The notes: generated by a model from the letters alone, not told the origin. A DNA stretch of 64,000 nucleotides from Owenia fusiformis (GCA_903813345.2 CAIIXF020000002.1:5062001-5126000), one strand, 5' to 3'. Counted from the first letter of the stretch, positions 35,701 through 43,400 are shown. Numbers and translations: made by a program.

Positions 35701-36855
35701 AATTACCATTCTATTTGATAATGCTTTAACATATTTAAATGAATTTATTTCAAATGATTAAAAATTATGTACAATTATATTACTATGAGTTTTCTGGATG
35801 CACAAATCAACTCAAGTCATAATTATTTCTCACCTCCCAATGAATCGCCTACACCTGCATCACCTCGGAACGATGGATCAGTCTTACGTATCACACTCCC
35901 TAGCCCCGCCTCTAGCTCACTCAACAAGCTCTGCAGTTTCGGGTCAAAAGTCTTACTGAACTTTTCATCCTTTAATAACAGTGGTGCATAGATTTTCTGC
36001 ACAGCGTGGAAGAGGGCAGAGATAGGAGAATCCAACATGGTGGACACAAATACATTTTTGTGGACATTCTCCGGTGTGATGACATCTGGTTTGGTTTTAA
36101 AAAACACAATGACTTTGTCATTTGAGTCACCATGGTTTACCTGAAACATACAGCATTGAAATTATTTGAAATAGACTAGGAATAAATCTGTTGGCTCTGG
36201 ATCTGATCATATTACAATTTTCTGTAACTGCATGTACAGTGATCTACCCAGGATTTTTTCTCAGGAGGGTGCAAAATTCTCATCTTCAAAATCATCGACC
36301 AAAATTGGTCAAATTATGCCAATTTTTCATGATTTTCCTCATTTTCGAGTGAGTGCAAATGTATTTTAAGGTGGGTGAAAGCCCATTTTCAAAATTTCAG
36401 GTGGGTGCTGCACCCACTTGCTTTAATGCTGGAGATATCACTGAAATATGAATGGGATAAAACAGAATTACTTTGGAACATGATACTGTAGTATCATACT
36501 AATAACTTATCATAATGACTGATCAGTTTGTATAATTTCTTGTACGAGTAAAGTATATTTCAGGATTTTTCTTATCTTCAGTACTTATTTTGATTCAAAA
36601 TACCTGTACACATACAATTGGATTACATTTTCTATTTAAAACAGAGCATTTACATCTGAAATTTACCTTGTTTGAGAACTGGACTTGTTTATCAACTGTA
36701 TGAGCTGATAAGATGCCACAGTTTCCATCATCAAGAAATGTATTAATAGATGTAGCATCATGCTGTCCACTTAGACCTGGATCATTGGTTGATATTCCAA
36801 AATAATTGCCTGTTGTTGCAAGGATGAATTCCTTCCTCACATCACCGGCAGGCAT
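87..36855 (-). CDS. DYNC2H1: Cytoplasmic dynein-2 heavy chain, N-terminal 1957 codons (gene continues beyond position 1)
   Basis: This is the motor subunit of dynein-2, which drives retrograde intraflagellar transport in cilia. I placed 34 coding exons by GT-AG sites. Their lengths sum to 5871 nt, exactly 1957 codons, with matching phase at each junction. The translation follows vertebrate DYNC2H1 (recalled) collinearly: tail, stem, linker, then AAA1 with Walker A GPAGTGKT (about residues 1684-1691) and Walker B CFDEFN (about 1734-1739). Dynein-2 rather than dynein-1 or axonemal dynein is indicated by segments such as [19 protein letters not shown] and [10 protein letters not shown]. The start is the ATG at 36855-36853, just inside an exon with a clear acceptor, so a non-coding first exon lies upstream. 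The C-terminal part (most of AAA2-AAA6, stalk) is outside the window. Introns host a GPCR gene and nested transposons. No frameshift or stop was found in the exons. Confidence 0.96.
538..602 (+). repeat. tRNA-like SINE remnant (B-box only)
   Basis: A short segment in a dync2h1 intron carries GGTTCAATCCCC, which fits an RNA polymerase III B box, with weak tRNA-like surroundings. No full cloverleaf could be drawn. It is most simply a tRNA-derived SINE remnant. Confidence 0.3.
786..3086 (-). other. dync2h1 introns between exons 33 and 28
   Basis: The introns at 786-1076, 1301-1625, 1809-2048, 2168-2564 and 2705-3086 contain AT-rich sequence and open frames without recognisable products. Near 1826 a stretch opening ACGAGGGCTGGTCAAAAAC resembles a mariner-type terminus, but its partner end was not found. 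Confidence 0.5.
3087..20223 (-). CDS. DYNC2H1: dync2h1 exons 17-28: late stem and linker
   Basis: Exons: 20074-20223, 19496-19698, 18979-19134, 18485-18596, 17877-18047, 7979-8137, 7397-7620, 6972-7104, 6673-6790, 6296-6408, 5625-5883 and 3087-3225. They encode about residues 980-1626 (DHC_N2/linker, the mechanical lever that swings over the AAA ring). Landmarks are KWVKGEP-like and [59 protein letters not shown] and [15 protein letters not shown]. The intron between 8138 and 17876 holds the nested transposons. Exon 22 (7979-8137) has its acceptor end tandemly duplicated. Confidence 0.95.
3590..4525 (+). repeat. Interspersed repeat with ATGGCGGCCATTTT units and GGAC-rich tail
   Basis: About four diverged tandem units of roughly 150-170 bp each contain a GGCGGCCATTTTTC core followed by 'caaatatgaacaaaatcgc' and 'gagttatagtaaaata'. 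The array ends in a GGACGGACGGAC tract and 'cctatatccc..cgaac'. The same family, in the same orientation and with the same tail, runs off the right edge at about 63200-64000. It is non-coding. Confidence 0.8.
4541..4650. repeat. Long near-perfect palindrome
   Basis: Arms of about 45 nt (4541-4585 and 4605-4650) begin and end GGTTTTGGATACAGG / CCTGTATCCAAAACC and enclose a 19-nt loop. The left and right arms differ at only a few positions. It lies directly downstream of the GGACGGAC tract. It is probably a small foldback element or the terminal hairpin of the adjacent repeat. Confidence 0.8.
4668..5101. repeat. Inverted-repeat element with A-rich interior
   Basis: Arms of about 35 nt (4668-4702 and about 5063-5101) read GTATTTCATACCTACTGA and its complement. 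The interior is strongly A-rich (runs of A with TTTGAA) and contains a perfect 12-nt-arm hairpin at 4999-5025 (AGGATGGATACA / TGTATCCATCCT). It looks like a non-autonomous foldback/MITE-type element; no coding capacity was seen. Confidence 0.65.
5106..5357. mobile_element. MITE with 24-bp perfect terminal inverted repeats
   Basis: Positions 5106-5129 and 5334-5357 are perfect inverted copies opening TTATAACATACCTATGATGA. The 252-bp element sits right next to the preceding inverted-repeat element, in dync2h1 intron 27. It holds a GATTGGTC / ACCAATCA pair and a TGACGTCA palindrome but no coding sequence. Confidence 0.75.
6447..6503 (-). repeat. Partial duplicate of dync2h1 exon 26
   Basis: About 57 bp upstream (transcript sense) of exon 26 repeats the exon's internal sequence 6338-6396, including ACTTCCCCATCCAGGGACTT. 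The copy lacks splice sites and is non-functional. Confidence 0.75.
8056..8780 (-). repeat. 137-bp tandem array spanning the acceptor of dync2h1 exon 22
   Basis: Five near-identical 137-bp units each contain about 82 nt of the 5' part of exon 22, its acceptor (TTTCTTAG before GAACTGAACC) and about 55 nt of intron. Predicted acceptors fall at exon starts 8137, 8274, 8411, 8548 and 8685. A sixth, degraded piece ends near 8780. Only the first unit (8137) continues into the full exon. The period is not a multiple of three. Confidence 0.92.
8949..9130 (+). repeat. Left terminal inverted repeat of the TTAA element
   Basis: About 180 bp, inverted relative to 17495-17663. The best-matching core is about 8990-9120 (TTTTTATGATAGAAGCACC to AAAATGGCCGCCA). 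Confidence 0.65.
9131..9879. other. Unassigned interior of the TTAA element, left side
   Basis: This stretch probably holds the decayed C-terminal end of the EEADT gene. A 24-bp tandem duplication (AATTTATGTTTGATAAATTG) lies at about 9510-9556 and an ACAATCTCTCCTA triplication at about 9875-9912. No intact coding segment was recognised. Confidence 0.4.
9880..12252 (-). pseudogene. EEADT-motif repetitive protein, C-terminal two thirds (broken)
   Basis: I recognise a multicopy protein family of invertebrate and fish genomes whose function I do not know. Segments in order on the minus strand: [206 protein letters not shown] and [11 protein letters not shown]. These pieces lie in several frames, with frameshifts near 12200, 11850, 11075, 11050 and 10650, stops, and about 440 bp of extra sequence near 10040-10480. 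About 25-30 residues seem missing between GISIWVAF and FTGCD. It is a dead copy, presumably the main gene of the surrounding TTAA element. Confidence 0.8.
12253..12257. repeat. Target site duplication, left copy
   Basis: GGGGG next to the left transposon end; matches 16783-16787. Confidence 0.8.
12258..12300 (+). repeat. Left transposon terminus (RSS-like)
   Basis: CACAGTA (one base from the V(D)J heptamer CACAGTG), then 23 bp, then AACATTAATGTCA. Both conserved blocks contain palindromic cores (CAGTACTG, ACATTAATGT). Confidence 0.75.
12871..16048 (+). CDS. RAG1-N-like/DDE transposase, two exons, 1008 aa
   Basis: Exons 12871-14494 and 14646-16048 join across a 151-bp GTAAGT...TTCAG intron. 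The junction restores [12 protein letters not shown], a conserved block seen in related proteins. Residues 12-97 carry CRICG, a [11 protein letters not shown] block and HTRRSCSLC (Cys 12, 15, 62, 65, 70, 94, 97), closely matching the layout of the RAG1 N-terminal region (CRICG, IHP..C..C, C.IC). Residues 124-299 are eight 22-residue repeats. A basic, low-complexity linker follows. The C-terminal half has D544 (GGDHGRG), D615 (YGDYAFL), CLWC (634-637) and HGESGCES (Glu 948 and 952), candidates for a DDE triad. No stops or frameshifts break it, so it may be active or recently so. Likely a nuclear DNA transposase; the catalytic assignment is inference. Confidence 0.87.
13240..13767 (+). repeat. 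Eight in-frame 66-bp repeats in the transposase
   Basis: Each unit encodes 22 residues of the form [20 protein letters not shown] plus SK. Units 1-2 and 5-8 are nearly identical, whereas unit 4 is diverged ([14 protein letters not shown]). The repeats are rich in Ser, Thr and Asp, with SP/TP-like phosphosite character (TTPE). They make long open frames on the opposite strand that are shadows. Confidence 0.95.
16749..16782 (-). repeat. Right transposon terminus (RSS-like)
   Basis: Read on the minus strand: CACAGTA, 14 bp, then AACATTAATGTCA. The spacer is 9 bp shorter than at the left end. Confidence 0.75.
16783..16787. repeat. Target site duplication, right copy
   Basis: GGGGG next to the right transposon end. 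In the disrupted gene it lies within an Ala-Pro codon pair read on the minus strand. Confidence 0.8.
16788..17190 (-). pseudogene. EEADT-motif repetitive protein, N-terminal fragment split off by the nested transposon
   Basis: Minus-strand reading gives [19 protein letters not shown], then a stop where family members have W, then [40 protein letters not shown] and AELSDVAP, which ends at the CCCCC target site. The expected next part (PLSFEEW...) resumes at 12252 on the far side of the 4.5-kb insertion. Together the two fragments are one gene interrupted by that insertion. Confidence 0.82.
17200..17494. other. Unassigned interior of the TTAA element
   Basis: Between the N-terminal EEADT fragment and the right inverted repeat there is AT-rich sequence in which I recognise nothing. 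It may hold the upstream part or promoter of the broken gene. Confidence 0.4.
17495..17663 (-). repeat. Right terminal inverted repeat of the TTAA element
   Basis: Complementary counterpart of 8949-9130. The matching core is TGGCGGCCATCTTGG through GGTGCTTCTATCATAAAAAG. It lies about 210 bp from dync2h1 exon 21. Confidence 0.65.
18260..18362. repeat. Short tandem duplication in a dync2h1 intron
   Basis: Two copies of a roughly 48-bp unit end in ACAAGACCCCTTGTATCAAC-like sequence. Non-coding. Confidence 0.55.
20382..30023 (-). CDS. DYNC2H1: dync2h1 exons 10-16: stem
   Basis: Exons: 29915-30023, 29345-29493, 28123-28221, 27766-27905, 26680-26908, 26218-26345 and 20382-20625. They encode about residues 614-980 of the stem, with segments such as [34 protein letters not shown] and [12 protein letters not shown]. 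The 5.6-kb intron before exon 16 carries the antisense GPCR gene and its minisatellite. A partial copy of the 5' part of exon 16 sits 39 bp upstream of it. Confidence 0.94.
20664..20732 (-). repeat. Partial, internally deleted duplicate of dync2h1 exon 16 start
   Basis: The sequence repeats exon 16 positions about 20531-20580 and 20607-20640 (including the acceptor TTTCCAG) but lacks about 25-30 bp between them. It lies in the intron just upstream of the real exon and is presumably non-functional, though its acceptor is preserved. Confidence 0.75.
21622..21683 (+). repeat. Duplicate of the GPCR TM3/DRY segment upstream of the gene
   Basis: About 60 bp, including GGATGGTTGTCTTAGTAACC, nearly repeat 22095-22160 of the GPCR gene (the TM3 end with DRY). 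The copy overlaps the extreme 5' end of the open frame in a different register, which argues that the in-frame ATG at 21640 is not the native start. Confidence 0.85.
21703..22731 (+). CDS. Rhodopsin-class GPCR (FMRFamide/peptide-receptor-like), single exon
   Basis: The frame is open from 21640 to the stop at 22731. I prefer the ATG at 21703 (342 aa) because 21640 lies in a duplicated piece of TM3. An N-terminal tail with N-glycosylation sequons (NVT, NLS, NIS) precedes seven hydrophobic segments. GLIGNLLSF marks TM1 (conserved Asn), [16 protein letters not shown] gives TM3 with [23 protein letters not shown] is TM5, and [10 protein letters not shown] replaces the NPxxY of TM7. A basic helix 8 ([14 protein letters not shown]) follows. 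This pattern fits invertebrate peptide receptors of the FMRFamide type; the ligand cannot be told. It sits antisense inside a dync2h1 intron without introns of its own, suggesting retrocopy origin or a family of intronless receptors. It appears intact. Confidence 0.88.
   Translation: MENVTFNLSMDKINNFGNDRDISFTNISVTLFNSNFLKMTNAVLYSVFQLLLPNIVAGLGLIGNLLSFLVLSKEKVSNTRIFLLKTLTITDSTFLLLTIPFSVNGRHQIGDITFNVDISDFIYLLLPSLSAASTLTTWMVVLVTIDRYMHITKPIRVKTLLTVKRMKWTVGCLVVGACLYNVPRYFEWHHGDGTCLLSCNPSYNLIYNVILNATLRYFGPVFIVSILNVRLVKAIQNSQSKLKQMTCKEIEERNHGITMIAIVSVFMICSISSLVTEVTNMLSMYNIISLPIFKQIMMDTVSNFFLVCNSSFNFVIYFMIGKSFRKKLKQLFKGKNNNTPIH
22738..24076 (+). repeat. 19-bp minisatellite, about 70 copies
   Basis: Tandem copies of AATAACAATTCACAAATGG with variants (CGATTGG, CAGATGG, CAATTGG) form local higher-order patterns. 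It starts almost at the GPCR stop codon, and the last codons of that gene (AATAACAATACACCAATTCAC) already resemble the unit. Open frames in it are artefacts of the repeat. Confidence 0.97.
24077..24590. mobile_element. Candidate 514-bp insertion in the minisatellite
   Basis: The minisatellite stops at AATTGA (24071-24076) and resumes with AATTGA (24591-24596) for about 35 bp. The intervening sequence has TGCGATCA near each end in inverted orientation. This suggests a non-autonomous element, but AATTGA also occurs naturally in repeat variants, so the target duplication is uncertain. Confidence 0.45.
24630..26217. other. Remainder of dync2h1 intron 15
   Basis: No gene was recognised. At 25483-25542 two NRF-1-type palindromes (GCGCATGCGC and TGCGCATGCG) flank an inverted CCAAT box (ATTGG, 25512-25516), a promoter-like cluster. 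The rest is AT-rich. Confidence 0.4.
26977..27100. mobile_element. MITE with TA target duplication
   Basis: Inverted ends CTGTAGATTGGGTTAAT / ATTAACCCAATCTACAG lie between TA dinucleotides (26975-26976 and 27101-27102). The interior has GGCGAAATT-type repeats. A relative with 'tttggctaa' repeats lies at about 40760-40940. Tc1/mariner-type origin is likely. Confidence 0.75.
28400..29156. mobile_element. Foldback transposon with long inverted arms, TTAA flanks
   Basis: Two arms of about 330 bp (28400-28735 and 28825-29156) are about 95% complementary and start GGTCTCATGGAAGTTAAC. TTAA flanks both sides (28396-28399 and 29157-29160). A central spacer of about 90 bp is AT-rich. It is non-coding and a strong hairpin-former in the dync2h1 transcript. 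Confidence 0.85.
29551..29752. mobile_element. CAGGCCCGTAGCC-family MITE, copy A
   Basis: Ends CAGGCCCGTAGCCAGG and GGCTATGGGCCTG are inverted. The interior holds a GGGGTTCAC / GAACCCCCC pair. No clear target duplication remains. Confidence 0.75.
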
Positions 36856-36871
36856 CTTGAATGTTGGCTCC
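30392..36871 (-). CDS. DYNC2H1: dync2h1 exons 1-9: N-terminal tail
   Basis: Exons in transcript order: 36667-36871 (holds the ATG; opens after a TTTGCAG acceptor), 35834-36140, 35342-35448, 34650-34809, 33922-34154, 33145-33467, 32777-32927, 31999-32174 and 30392-30587. They encode the dynein heavy-chain tail (DHC_N1-like), about residues 1-614, used in the family for dimerisation and binding of intermediate chains. Recognisable segments include [38 protein letters not shown] and [17 protein letters not shown]. All junctions are GT-AG and keep phase. Confidence 0.94.
31453..31684. mobile_element. CAGGCCCGTAGCC-family MITE, copy B
   Basis: The left end is CAGGCCCGTTACC and the right end CTGGCTACGGGCCTG, flanked by TTATG on both sides (31448-31452 and 31685-31689), a 5-bp target duplication. 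An internal palindrome GAATTTTTGGCC is repeated inverted. Confidence 0.82.
31862..31975. repeat. Short copy of the GTGACATATTGTTATAGTCTC repeat family
   Basis: On the minus strand it begins near CCACAAGTGGTGACATATTG, with TTATAGTCTCC, and ends with GGTGACATTTTGCATGTTAATG. Related pieces lie at about 33500-33540, 47485-48375 and 51060-51225. Confidence 0.65.
32368..32445 (+). repeat. Degenerate tRNA-like SINE fragment
   Basis: TGGCCAAGTGATC resembles an A box and GAGAGTTCGAGAAG a B box about 60 nt later. No functional tRNA can be folded with confidence. Confidence 0.3.
35132..35294. mobile_element. CAGGGGTTTCA-family MITE (hAT-like)
   Basis: Ends CAGGGGTTTCA and GGTGAAACCACTG are inverted, flanked by TTTAT (35127-35131 and 35295-35299). 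A left-truncated relative lies at about 42625-42779, ending GTGAAACCCCTG. Confidence 0.75.
36237..36443. mobile_element. CAGTGATCTCCCC-family MITE, copy in dync2h1
   Basis: Left end CAGTGATCTACCCAG, right end CTGGAGATATCACTG. The interior matches the copy at 42879-43084 in inverted orientation (GGTGGGTG / CACCCACCT, AATTGGTCAAATTATGCC). No clear target duplication. Confidence 0.75.
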
Positions 36872-37986
36872 CTGCAAATACACATTAGAATTTATGACAA
36901 CAGGCAAAATACTGTAAGTGGTAATTTTGCCTAATCATTTGATTTTCGTTCTTGAGGTTCTATCCAAGATTACTTGGTTAGATGTCATGGCATTTGGAGT
37001 ATTGTGCACTTATGCAAAAGTGTGTCCTGGAGAAATAAATTTAAATGCTATTTGAAAAATCATGATGAGAATATGTCATCAATTAGAATTGAAACAAACA
37101 ATGTCCTCTGTGAGATATTGCATGCCTTTGTCCAGCTTTCGTCTAAAATTGAAATCAACAGGTCTGCTATTTCTAAAACAGTTCTGATATGTTGTTAATG
37201 TCAGACGTTAATAACTGACTGTAATTCCAAAATAGCAATCCAAAGATTTGAACTATAATACATGTATATTGATCACTTGTATGCTAATAAGGCCAAAACT
37301 TGCAATTTAAATTCTGAAGTGAAAAAGTGGCAGCTGTAATTTTGTAATCATGACATGACTCCATGACAGCAGAATATGGCAGTGGTAAAATGCGGTGATG
37401 AAAATCCTCTAAACTCTAAATAAGATTGAATGAATTAAAACCAATGCAGACGGACATATGAACTAACACTATATACAACGATCAATAAAGGTATGTTGAT
37501 TATATTTCAGTTCATCTATAAAAGATAGTGTAAAAAATGTATAAAAAACACAGGGTTTCATGATCAGCGTAAGGCCAGAACACAGTGGAGGTCTTAGAAT
37601 AAGGAGGCAAACACATCTTTGACACAGCATAAGTGCTAGGATATATTGATAAACAGTATTATGTCAGTCAAAACACCGATAGTCTAATTTATCAGAGCTG
37701 GGGCGTCCCCGTTTTAGTTGTGTGCTGATGATGATGGAAAACTCTGATTATGAGATAAGTCCGAGAGCTGGAACTTTGTCTTACGTAAGAATGCTTCAAA
37801 ATCTCAGATGTACGAATAAAGGACTTGTAAGCCGGCTGGACTGTTCTGCTGGTAAGCCTAAAAACTCAGAGTCAGAGTCACTCAGTGAAAAAGTCAAGTG
37901 TGACTGAATATCTAAATTTTCAATTTTGAACAAGATTGAAATTATGAATTTGTAGCAAATAGTGCGTAAATACCTTAAACACTTAC
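36872..37986 (-). other. 5' UTR intron of dync2h1 (inferred)
   Basis: Between the first coding exon (acceptor at 36872-36873) and a good donor read on the minus strand as AACAGG|GTAAGTG (exon end 37987), nothing coding was seen. This would be the first intron. The exon upstream of it is non-coding and its start is not defined. Confidence 0.5.
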
Positions 37987-38327
37987 CCTGTTTGAAGCTA
38001 AATATATATACCAACGATTTATTTATGTTTGCTAGTAAAGTAATATCTCCAATTATTCAATATCTGCAAAATAAAGTGAAAGTTTACATGTTGCTACTCT
38101 CGGTCAAATATTTTACTCTGGAATTTCGGAAGATATAACGAGTTCTATGATTTGTTGATTTTGGTCATGTGACTTTTGTGACCAATCAAAATTAGTGTGA
38201 CAAATCCTTGTTGGGACGTCTCGCGCATGCGGAAGTTGTCTTCCGGCTCAAAAAATTTAGCGATCGACGCAAAATTTTCATTTTATCCGTAATATTTGCC
38301 CATCAGTTATGCTTTACCATCTAAATT
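37987..38327. promoter_or_regulatory. Divergent promoter region of dync2h1 and dcun1d
   Basis: Candidate first exons of both genes point away from each other here (minus donor at 37986-37985; plus donor AATT|GTAAGT at 38328). Motifs between them: CCAAT box (38182-38186), an NRF-1-like GCGCATGCGG (38223-38232) and facing ETS-type GGAAG / CTTCCGG sites (38231-38245). No TATA box is evident, as usual for such housekeeping promoters. The motif reading is direct; promoter function is inferred. Confidence 0.55.
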
Positions 38328-40431
38328 GTAAGTATACAATATGTTAATATATTTTCTCAATATCTACTCTGTTTCTTAAATTCTATTTACCACTTTGGCT
38401 AATTTGTAGGCTGTTAATTTTTTTTTAAATTTTGAGGGGACACTCCTTTCTTTCAGTTTCACTTTCACACTGCCACTTCAGTCAAGGTGACTTGTAGTTT
38501 AACAAGTTAAACCTAGTCTGAGCCTTGCGACTTGTAAACCTGGTTCTATAATGAGTTTTTAAATCCATGTCTTCTAAAGCATCTTCTCTGTCAATTTCTG
38601 CTATGACTCGCTCCTGGGGACAGGCTATGAAATTGGTTGGCAGTTGGCATGACACCCCGGGGTTTCCATCAGAGCAAATACACTGACTTGAGGTTGAAGT
38701 CTTTCAAAAATTACTGCCATATAATTTTACCAGGATTGGAAACAAGAATTCATAAAATGAAGTTACCTGTTTATTTTCCTGAATCTCACTTAATTAGCTC
38801 ATCTTGGTGACTTGAACTTGCATGTAGCTATATTAACAAGAGTTTAATACTATCATATAACTCAAAATTATAACTGTAATTGAATCTATTAGAGCCTCAT
38901 TTGACTGTTTCTTGTCAACAGGTAAGATCCAGTCAGAGTTTTGGCAATTGCATACATTTGTCTGACATTTTCAGAAATATGTACATAACTCTATACGATG
39001 ACCAATCAAATAGCACGATATGATCATGTGATCAATCACAAGCACACATTTTCCAAGAGTTAACCAATGATACCTGTATAAATGTAGAGTTGATAGAAAA
39101 TTCAGTGAAAATATTTTCTGAATTTTTTCACTGAATTTTCTTGTTTTCAATACATTTTATCAAAACATTCTTTTCTACATTCTTTTCTAGGTACATTAGC
39201 GCACTCATTGTGCAAAAGTGAGAGATGTAGACATTGTGGGGAAGGAGTGATTCAAATTTGAAAAATAACATGTGACCCTGTTGAGGGTTGCAGCATAATT
39301 CTGAACATGCACCCTGACCTTAATAATAACAGACAAATGGCTGCAATAAATTATCAATGGGTTTTCAAACTAAATAGAGTGTTCCTCCCGAAATTGATTT
39401 GCATATTGACACCAAAGAATCTTATAAGGGTTGGATGCACAAACGGAGCAAAGGTTTTGCCATAGGCCGATTTTACTTATTAATTCTGCATTCAGTCCGC
39501 CATTTTTATTGGAACTATTCTCGTTCCATGGAAACACAAATTCTATAGAATGAAAAAAAGAAAAAAGGACTAGAAAAAACATATCACACATATGCATGTG
39601 TGACTCTTAAGTTTATATCAATCAGATTGTTTGATTTTCTCGCATGTGAATTATTTCCTTCTGAGCACTTACCATAAAAATCAAAACACGAAAAACAAAT
39701 AAACGAACCTGGTGGACATCACCCCTTCCTTTATCGAAATGTGAACTCAAACTCGTGAGAAATTATCATATCATGAAGCCTTGGATATTATGGATTATTT
39801 CTTGATTCAACTGTACATGAACATCACCCCATTCATCCTCTTGTCAGAATTCTTTCTCATTTTATTTTGCTGTGAAAGGTTTCATGTGATTACGAATCTG
39901 CATATAAGATTTTTATACCTGTATCAGGGCTTGCATTAGGTTTGGAAATTTGTGAGTCCCAAGGAAGTATTTTTTTTAAAAAGCGTGTCTTTTCAAAAAA
40001 AGTGTGTCCCCCAAGCCTGTTTTGAGGTATAACTTTATTTTAAAAGTATTTTCACCAAAACGCTACCTCTAGGTTAATTTTGTCAGCTGATTTTCGTTGT
40101 TTCATTTGACTTCAGATTGATGGTAAGCGTATTGGTTCACGCTGGAGTATACAGACGTGACAGATAGTTCTTCCCTCTATACTGGGTTAACATCATTGGT
40201 AAGTTTTCATAGAGCTGTCATTGATATAATTTTTTGATTAATAATAGAAAGTGGTCATCATGCTATAAAAACAAGTAGAATTACGAGTATCACTATCAGT
40301 TCCACATAAATGACCAATTCCTCAGTTATACAACTGCTAGTAAGAGATTGCTGTTAAAAACATACTTGTTCAGTACAATTTGATTTTTTTATTGAGATGT
40401 ATGTGATGACAAAACAATTAAATATTTTTAG
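38328..40431 (+). other. dcun1d first intron
   Basis: AT-rich, with no gene recognised. A GTTCCATGGAAAC palindrome at about 39514-39526 is half-similar to an RFX X-box but fails the consensus on one half-site. Confidence 0.4.
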
Positions 40432-40491
40432 AGCTTGGAGGAGGTGCAGGGAGCGGCACACACACCTCATCGTCGAAGTCACGACAGTAGG

Positions 40492-43400
40492 ATGCCACCT
40501 AGACGTAAGAGACGCTCACCAGCCTTGGAGGACCAGAAAACTAAACGCCCTAGAACAAGGTAAAATTAATTTTTGATCTTACAATATTTCATGTTCGTGA
40601 TTAAGCATTAAGTCTAACTGCCAGCTGCCAGATAAAGCCCCTGCAACTATGCTTTATTTAGAAGAAAAAAAGAAAAAACAATCATTGAAACATGTTACTC
40701 ACACACTCGCTCAAATATGAAACAAAGCTTGATTTGCTTTAATATTGAACCTACGGCGAATATGGTATTTAGATTTTTTGCTTCAGGATTTTTGAAAATT
40801 TGGCTAAGAACTAATTTGGCTGATTTCAAAATGATAAAAGAAAAACAAAAACAGATTTAATTTGGCTAATTTTGGCAATAAAAACCAAGAGGAGTTTTAT
40901 TTGGCTAAACTTAAAAAAAATTTTCGGCAATTTTGACAGGATTAATCGATATGTTTGCAAAGGAGTGGTATCGATATGGAGAACTGAATTCAACAATGTT
41001 TTCTCTTAAACCAATCATTGAAAACATTCTGTAAAAAAACACGGTATTTTATGTAATGTTGACTGATTGACAACAATTCAATGCAAAAATTATTTAGAAA
41101 TATTTCATATAACTGTTTTTGTTAACATTTTTTGTTTTTTTTAGTGCAATTGTTTTTGCTTCTTTCTACCAACTTTTGAGAATGAAATAAAATGTCTTTC
41201 CGAACCTTGTTGGAACAAAATAGCATATACAACATGTTTTTAGACTTCTCAATATTTTAGTTATATTAAAGAATTTTTGGTTGATTTTAAAAAAGTATTC
41301 AAAGAATTAAAACAAAATCCCCCCAAAATAGATAAAAATCAAGATAAACCTTTTATTTCATTAACAAGATACTTATTTAAAATCAACCAAATTTCCTTGT
41401 ACAATTACAATATTGAGAGACCTAAACATGTTGTGTTTATGTCGTTTTGTTCCAATGAGGTTCTGCAGTGATCTCCCCAGGATTTTTTCATAGCAGGGGG
41501 GGGGATTTTTTAACAAGTTTCGCCGCTCGCTTTCGCTCGCATGATTTTTGGGCCAATTTTTATAAAATGTATATAAACACCAAATCTCATTTAGAAAACC
41601 TTTTATTTAACAATACATGATAATATGCTTGTAGTGCTTTTTTTTGAGTTTCCCGCATAAAGAACCGGAAGTCGAACTTCTTTATCATGACAACCATCAA
41701 AAGCAAGATTTGAACATTAATTCGTGCGCAATTATAATAACTATTTATAAAAAAGAATACTTCATTGTCAAATTGTAGTTTTAGTCGTTTTTTATGTTTG
41801 TTTTATTCCAAATTGGCGATTTTGATGATCGGTGATCATATCACTCCGCGTTGCAGTATAGGGGTAATCTGTGCCAGGTTCAACTGTTAATTTCTAATTT
41901 TCTGAACGCACGCATCAAATGAACGATTTTGATAGGTTAGAATGTTTTGGGCGCATGCGCATACCTAGTCAAATCAAGTGATTGAACCGAACCTGGGGCA
42001 GATTATGTCGATGACGCACGATTAGTAATAGATAATTTGATTGATATTTCGTAACTAATCATGAGTTTTGAGCCAATCAGAAGACATTTAAGATTCGGCC
42101 TTCGCAATGTCAAATCAGGAAAAACTTTTTGAAAAATTTTTGAATTTTATGTGAATTCGTCGAATATCCAGGAGAATAAAATAATGTACGTAAGTTTTGA
42201 AGTAGCGGGGCGCTAAGCAGGGCGGGTGAAGCAAGCAGGGGGGGAACAGGGCGGGGAAAACGAGTGAGCAGGGGGGAGCGCCATGCAATTAGATTCTGGG
42301 GAGAACCCAGTTCTGAAAGATATTTCATTTCACTCTGGAAACATGATACCAAGAACAAAACAAGTGTTTGATGTGTTTTCTAAAACAATATACACCTGTA
42401 GATGAAAGTATATATATATTTTTCAAATTATATTGTTACCATTCAAAAGATGACCATTAAATTGACAATGTGTTAAATTTTTAGATTTTTTTCCTTAAAT
42501 TGCTGACAACCTTAATTGGTGAATTTTAGTAATGTCCTAGCCAAATTCCCCAAATTAAAATAGGTTTCAAATTAAGAAGAATAGACTAGAAGTACAGTAG
42601 GAATCAATCAAACATTGAATCAATGAACAGCAGGTAACAGTTGATTTTCACCGGTAGTTTTTACAAAATCTGCTGTTGTTTTTAGGGACTTTTCAACTTA
42701 TCCATGTTAAATTCCATTTATTATGCCTGTTGTTTTTTATTTATTATGCCTGATGTGAGAAATTCTAGTGAAACCCCTGTAAATATATAAAGTAATGAAC
42801 ATATTTGGAACATATGCTCATGTATTGGTAGGATTTAATTGTGAGTGCTCAATTTCACTGGTATTTTGGATAAGAGTCCAGTGATCTCCCCAGCATTAAA
42901 GTAAGTAGTCGCAGCAACCACCTGAGATTTTGAAAATAGGCTTGCACCCACCTGAAAATCCATTTGCACCCACTTGAAAATGAGAAAAATCATGAAAATT
43001 TGGCATAATTTGACCAATTTTGATCTAAATTGTAAAAATGAGAATTTTGCGCCCACCTGAGAAAAAATACTGGGGAGATCACTGGAGTCAATTACTCTTC
43101 GTATTACCTGAGTATCTCTTTGAGCACTGAAGAATCATGTTTTACAGTATATGAGATAGTATAAGTTGTAAGGTCAAGGTTGCCCTTATCAAGATCATAA
43201 GTTCTATCTATAAAGGTATATTCTTCAATAGACTGATTAAGGACCACACTTGAATAATGTACTCACATGCAGTGCTGTCAATATATGTATAATACATGCT
43301 TTTCGTAAGTGCTTTCGCATATCACGTCATGAAATCATGAAACTTATATGGAGACTATACGAGAAAAATCATCAAGGGAATTCTAAATATATTTTGTTTA

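Noticed and set aside
38310-38327. Upstream ATG as start of dcun1d
   Set aside because: Joining this exon to the 40432 exon creates an immediate TAG. The ATG at 40492 gives the family's basic N-terminus.
39514-39526. RFX X-box for ciliary regulation of dync2h1
   Set aside because: GTTCCATGGAAAC matches only one half-site of the consensus and lies in the dcun1d intron over 1 kb from the inferred start.
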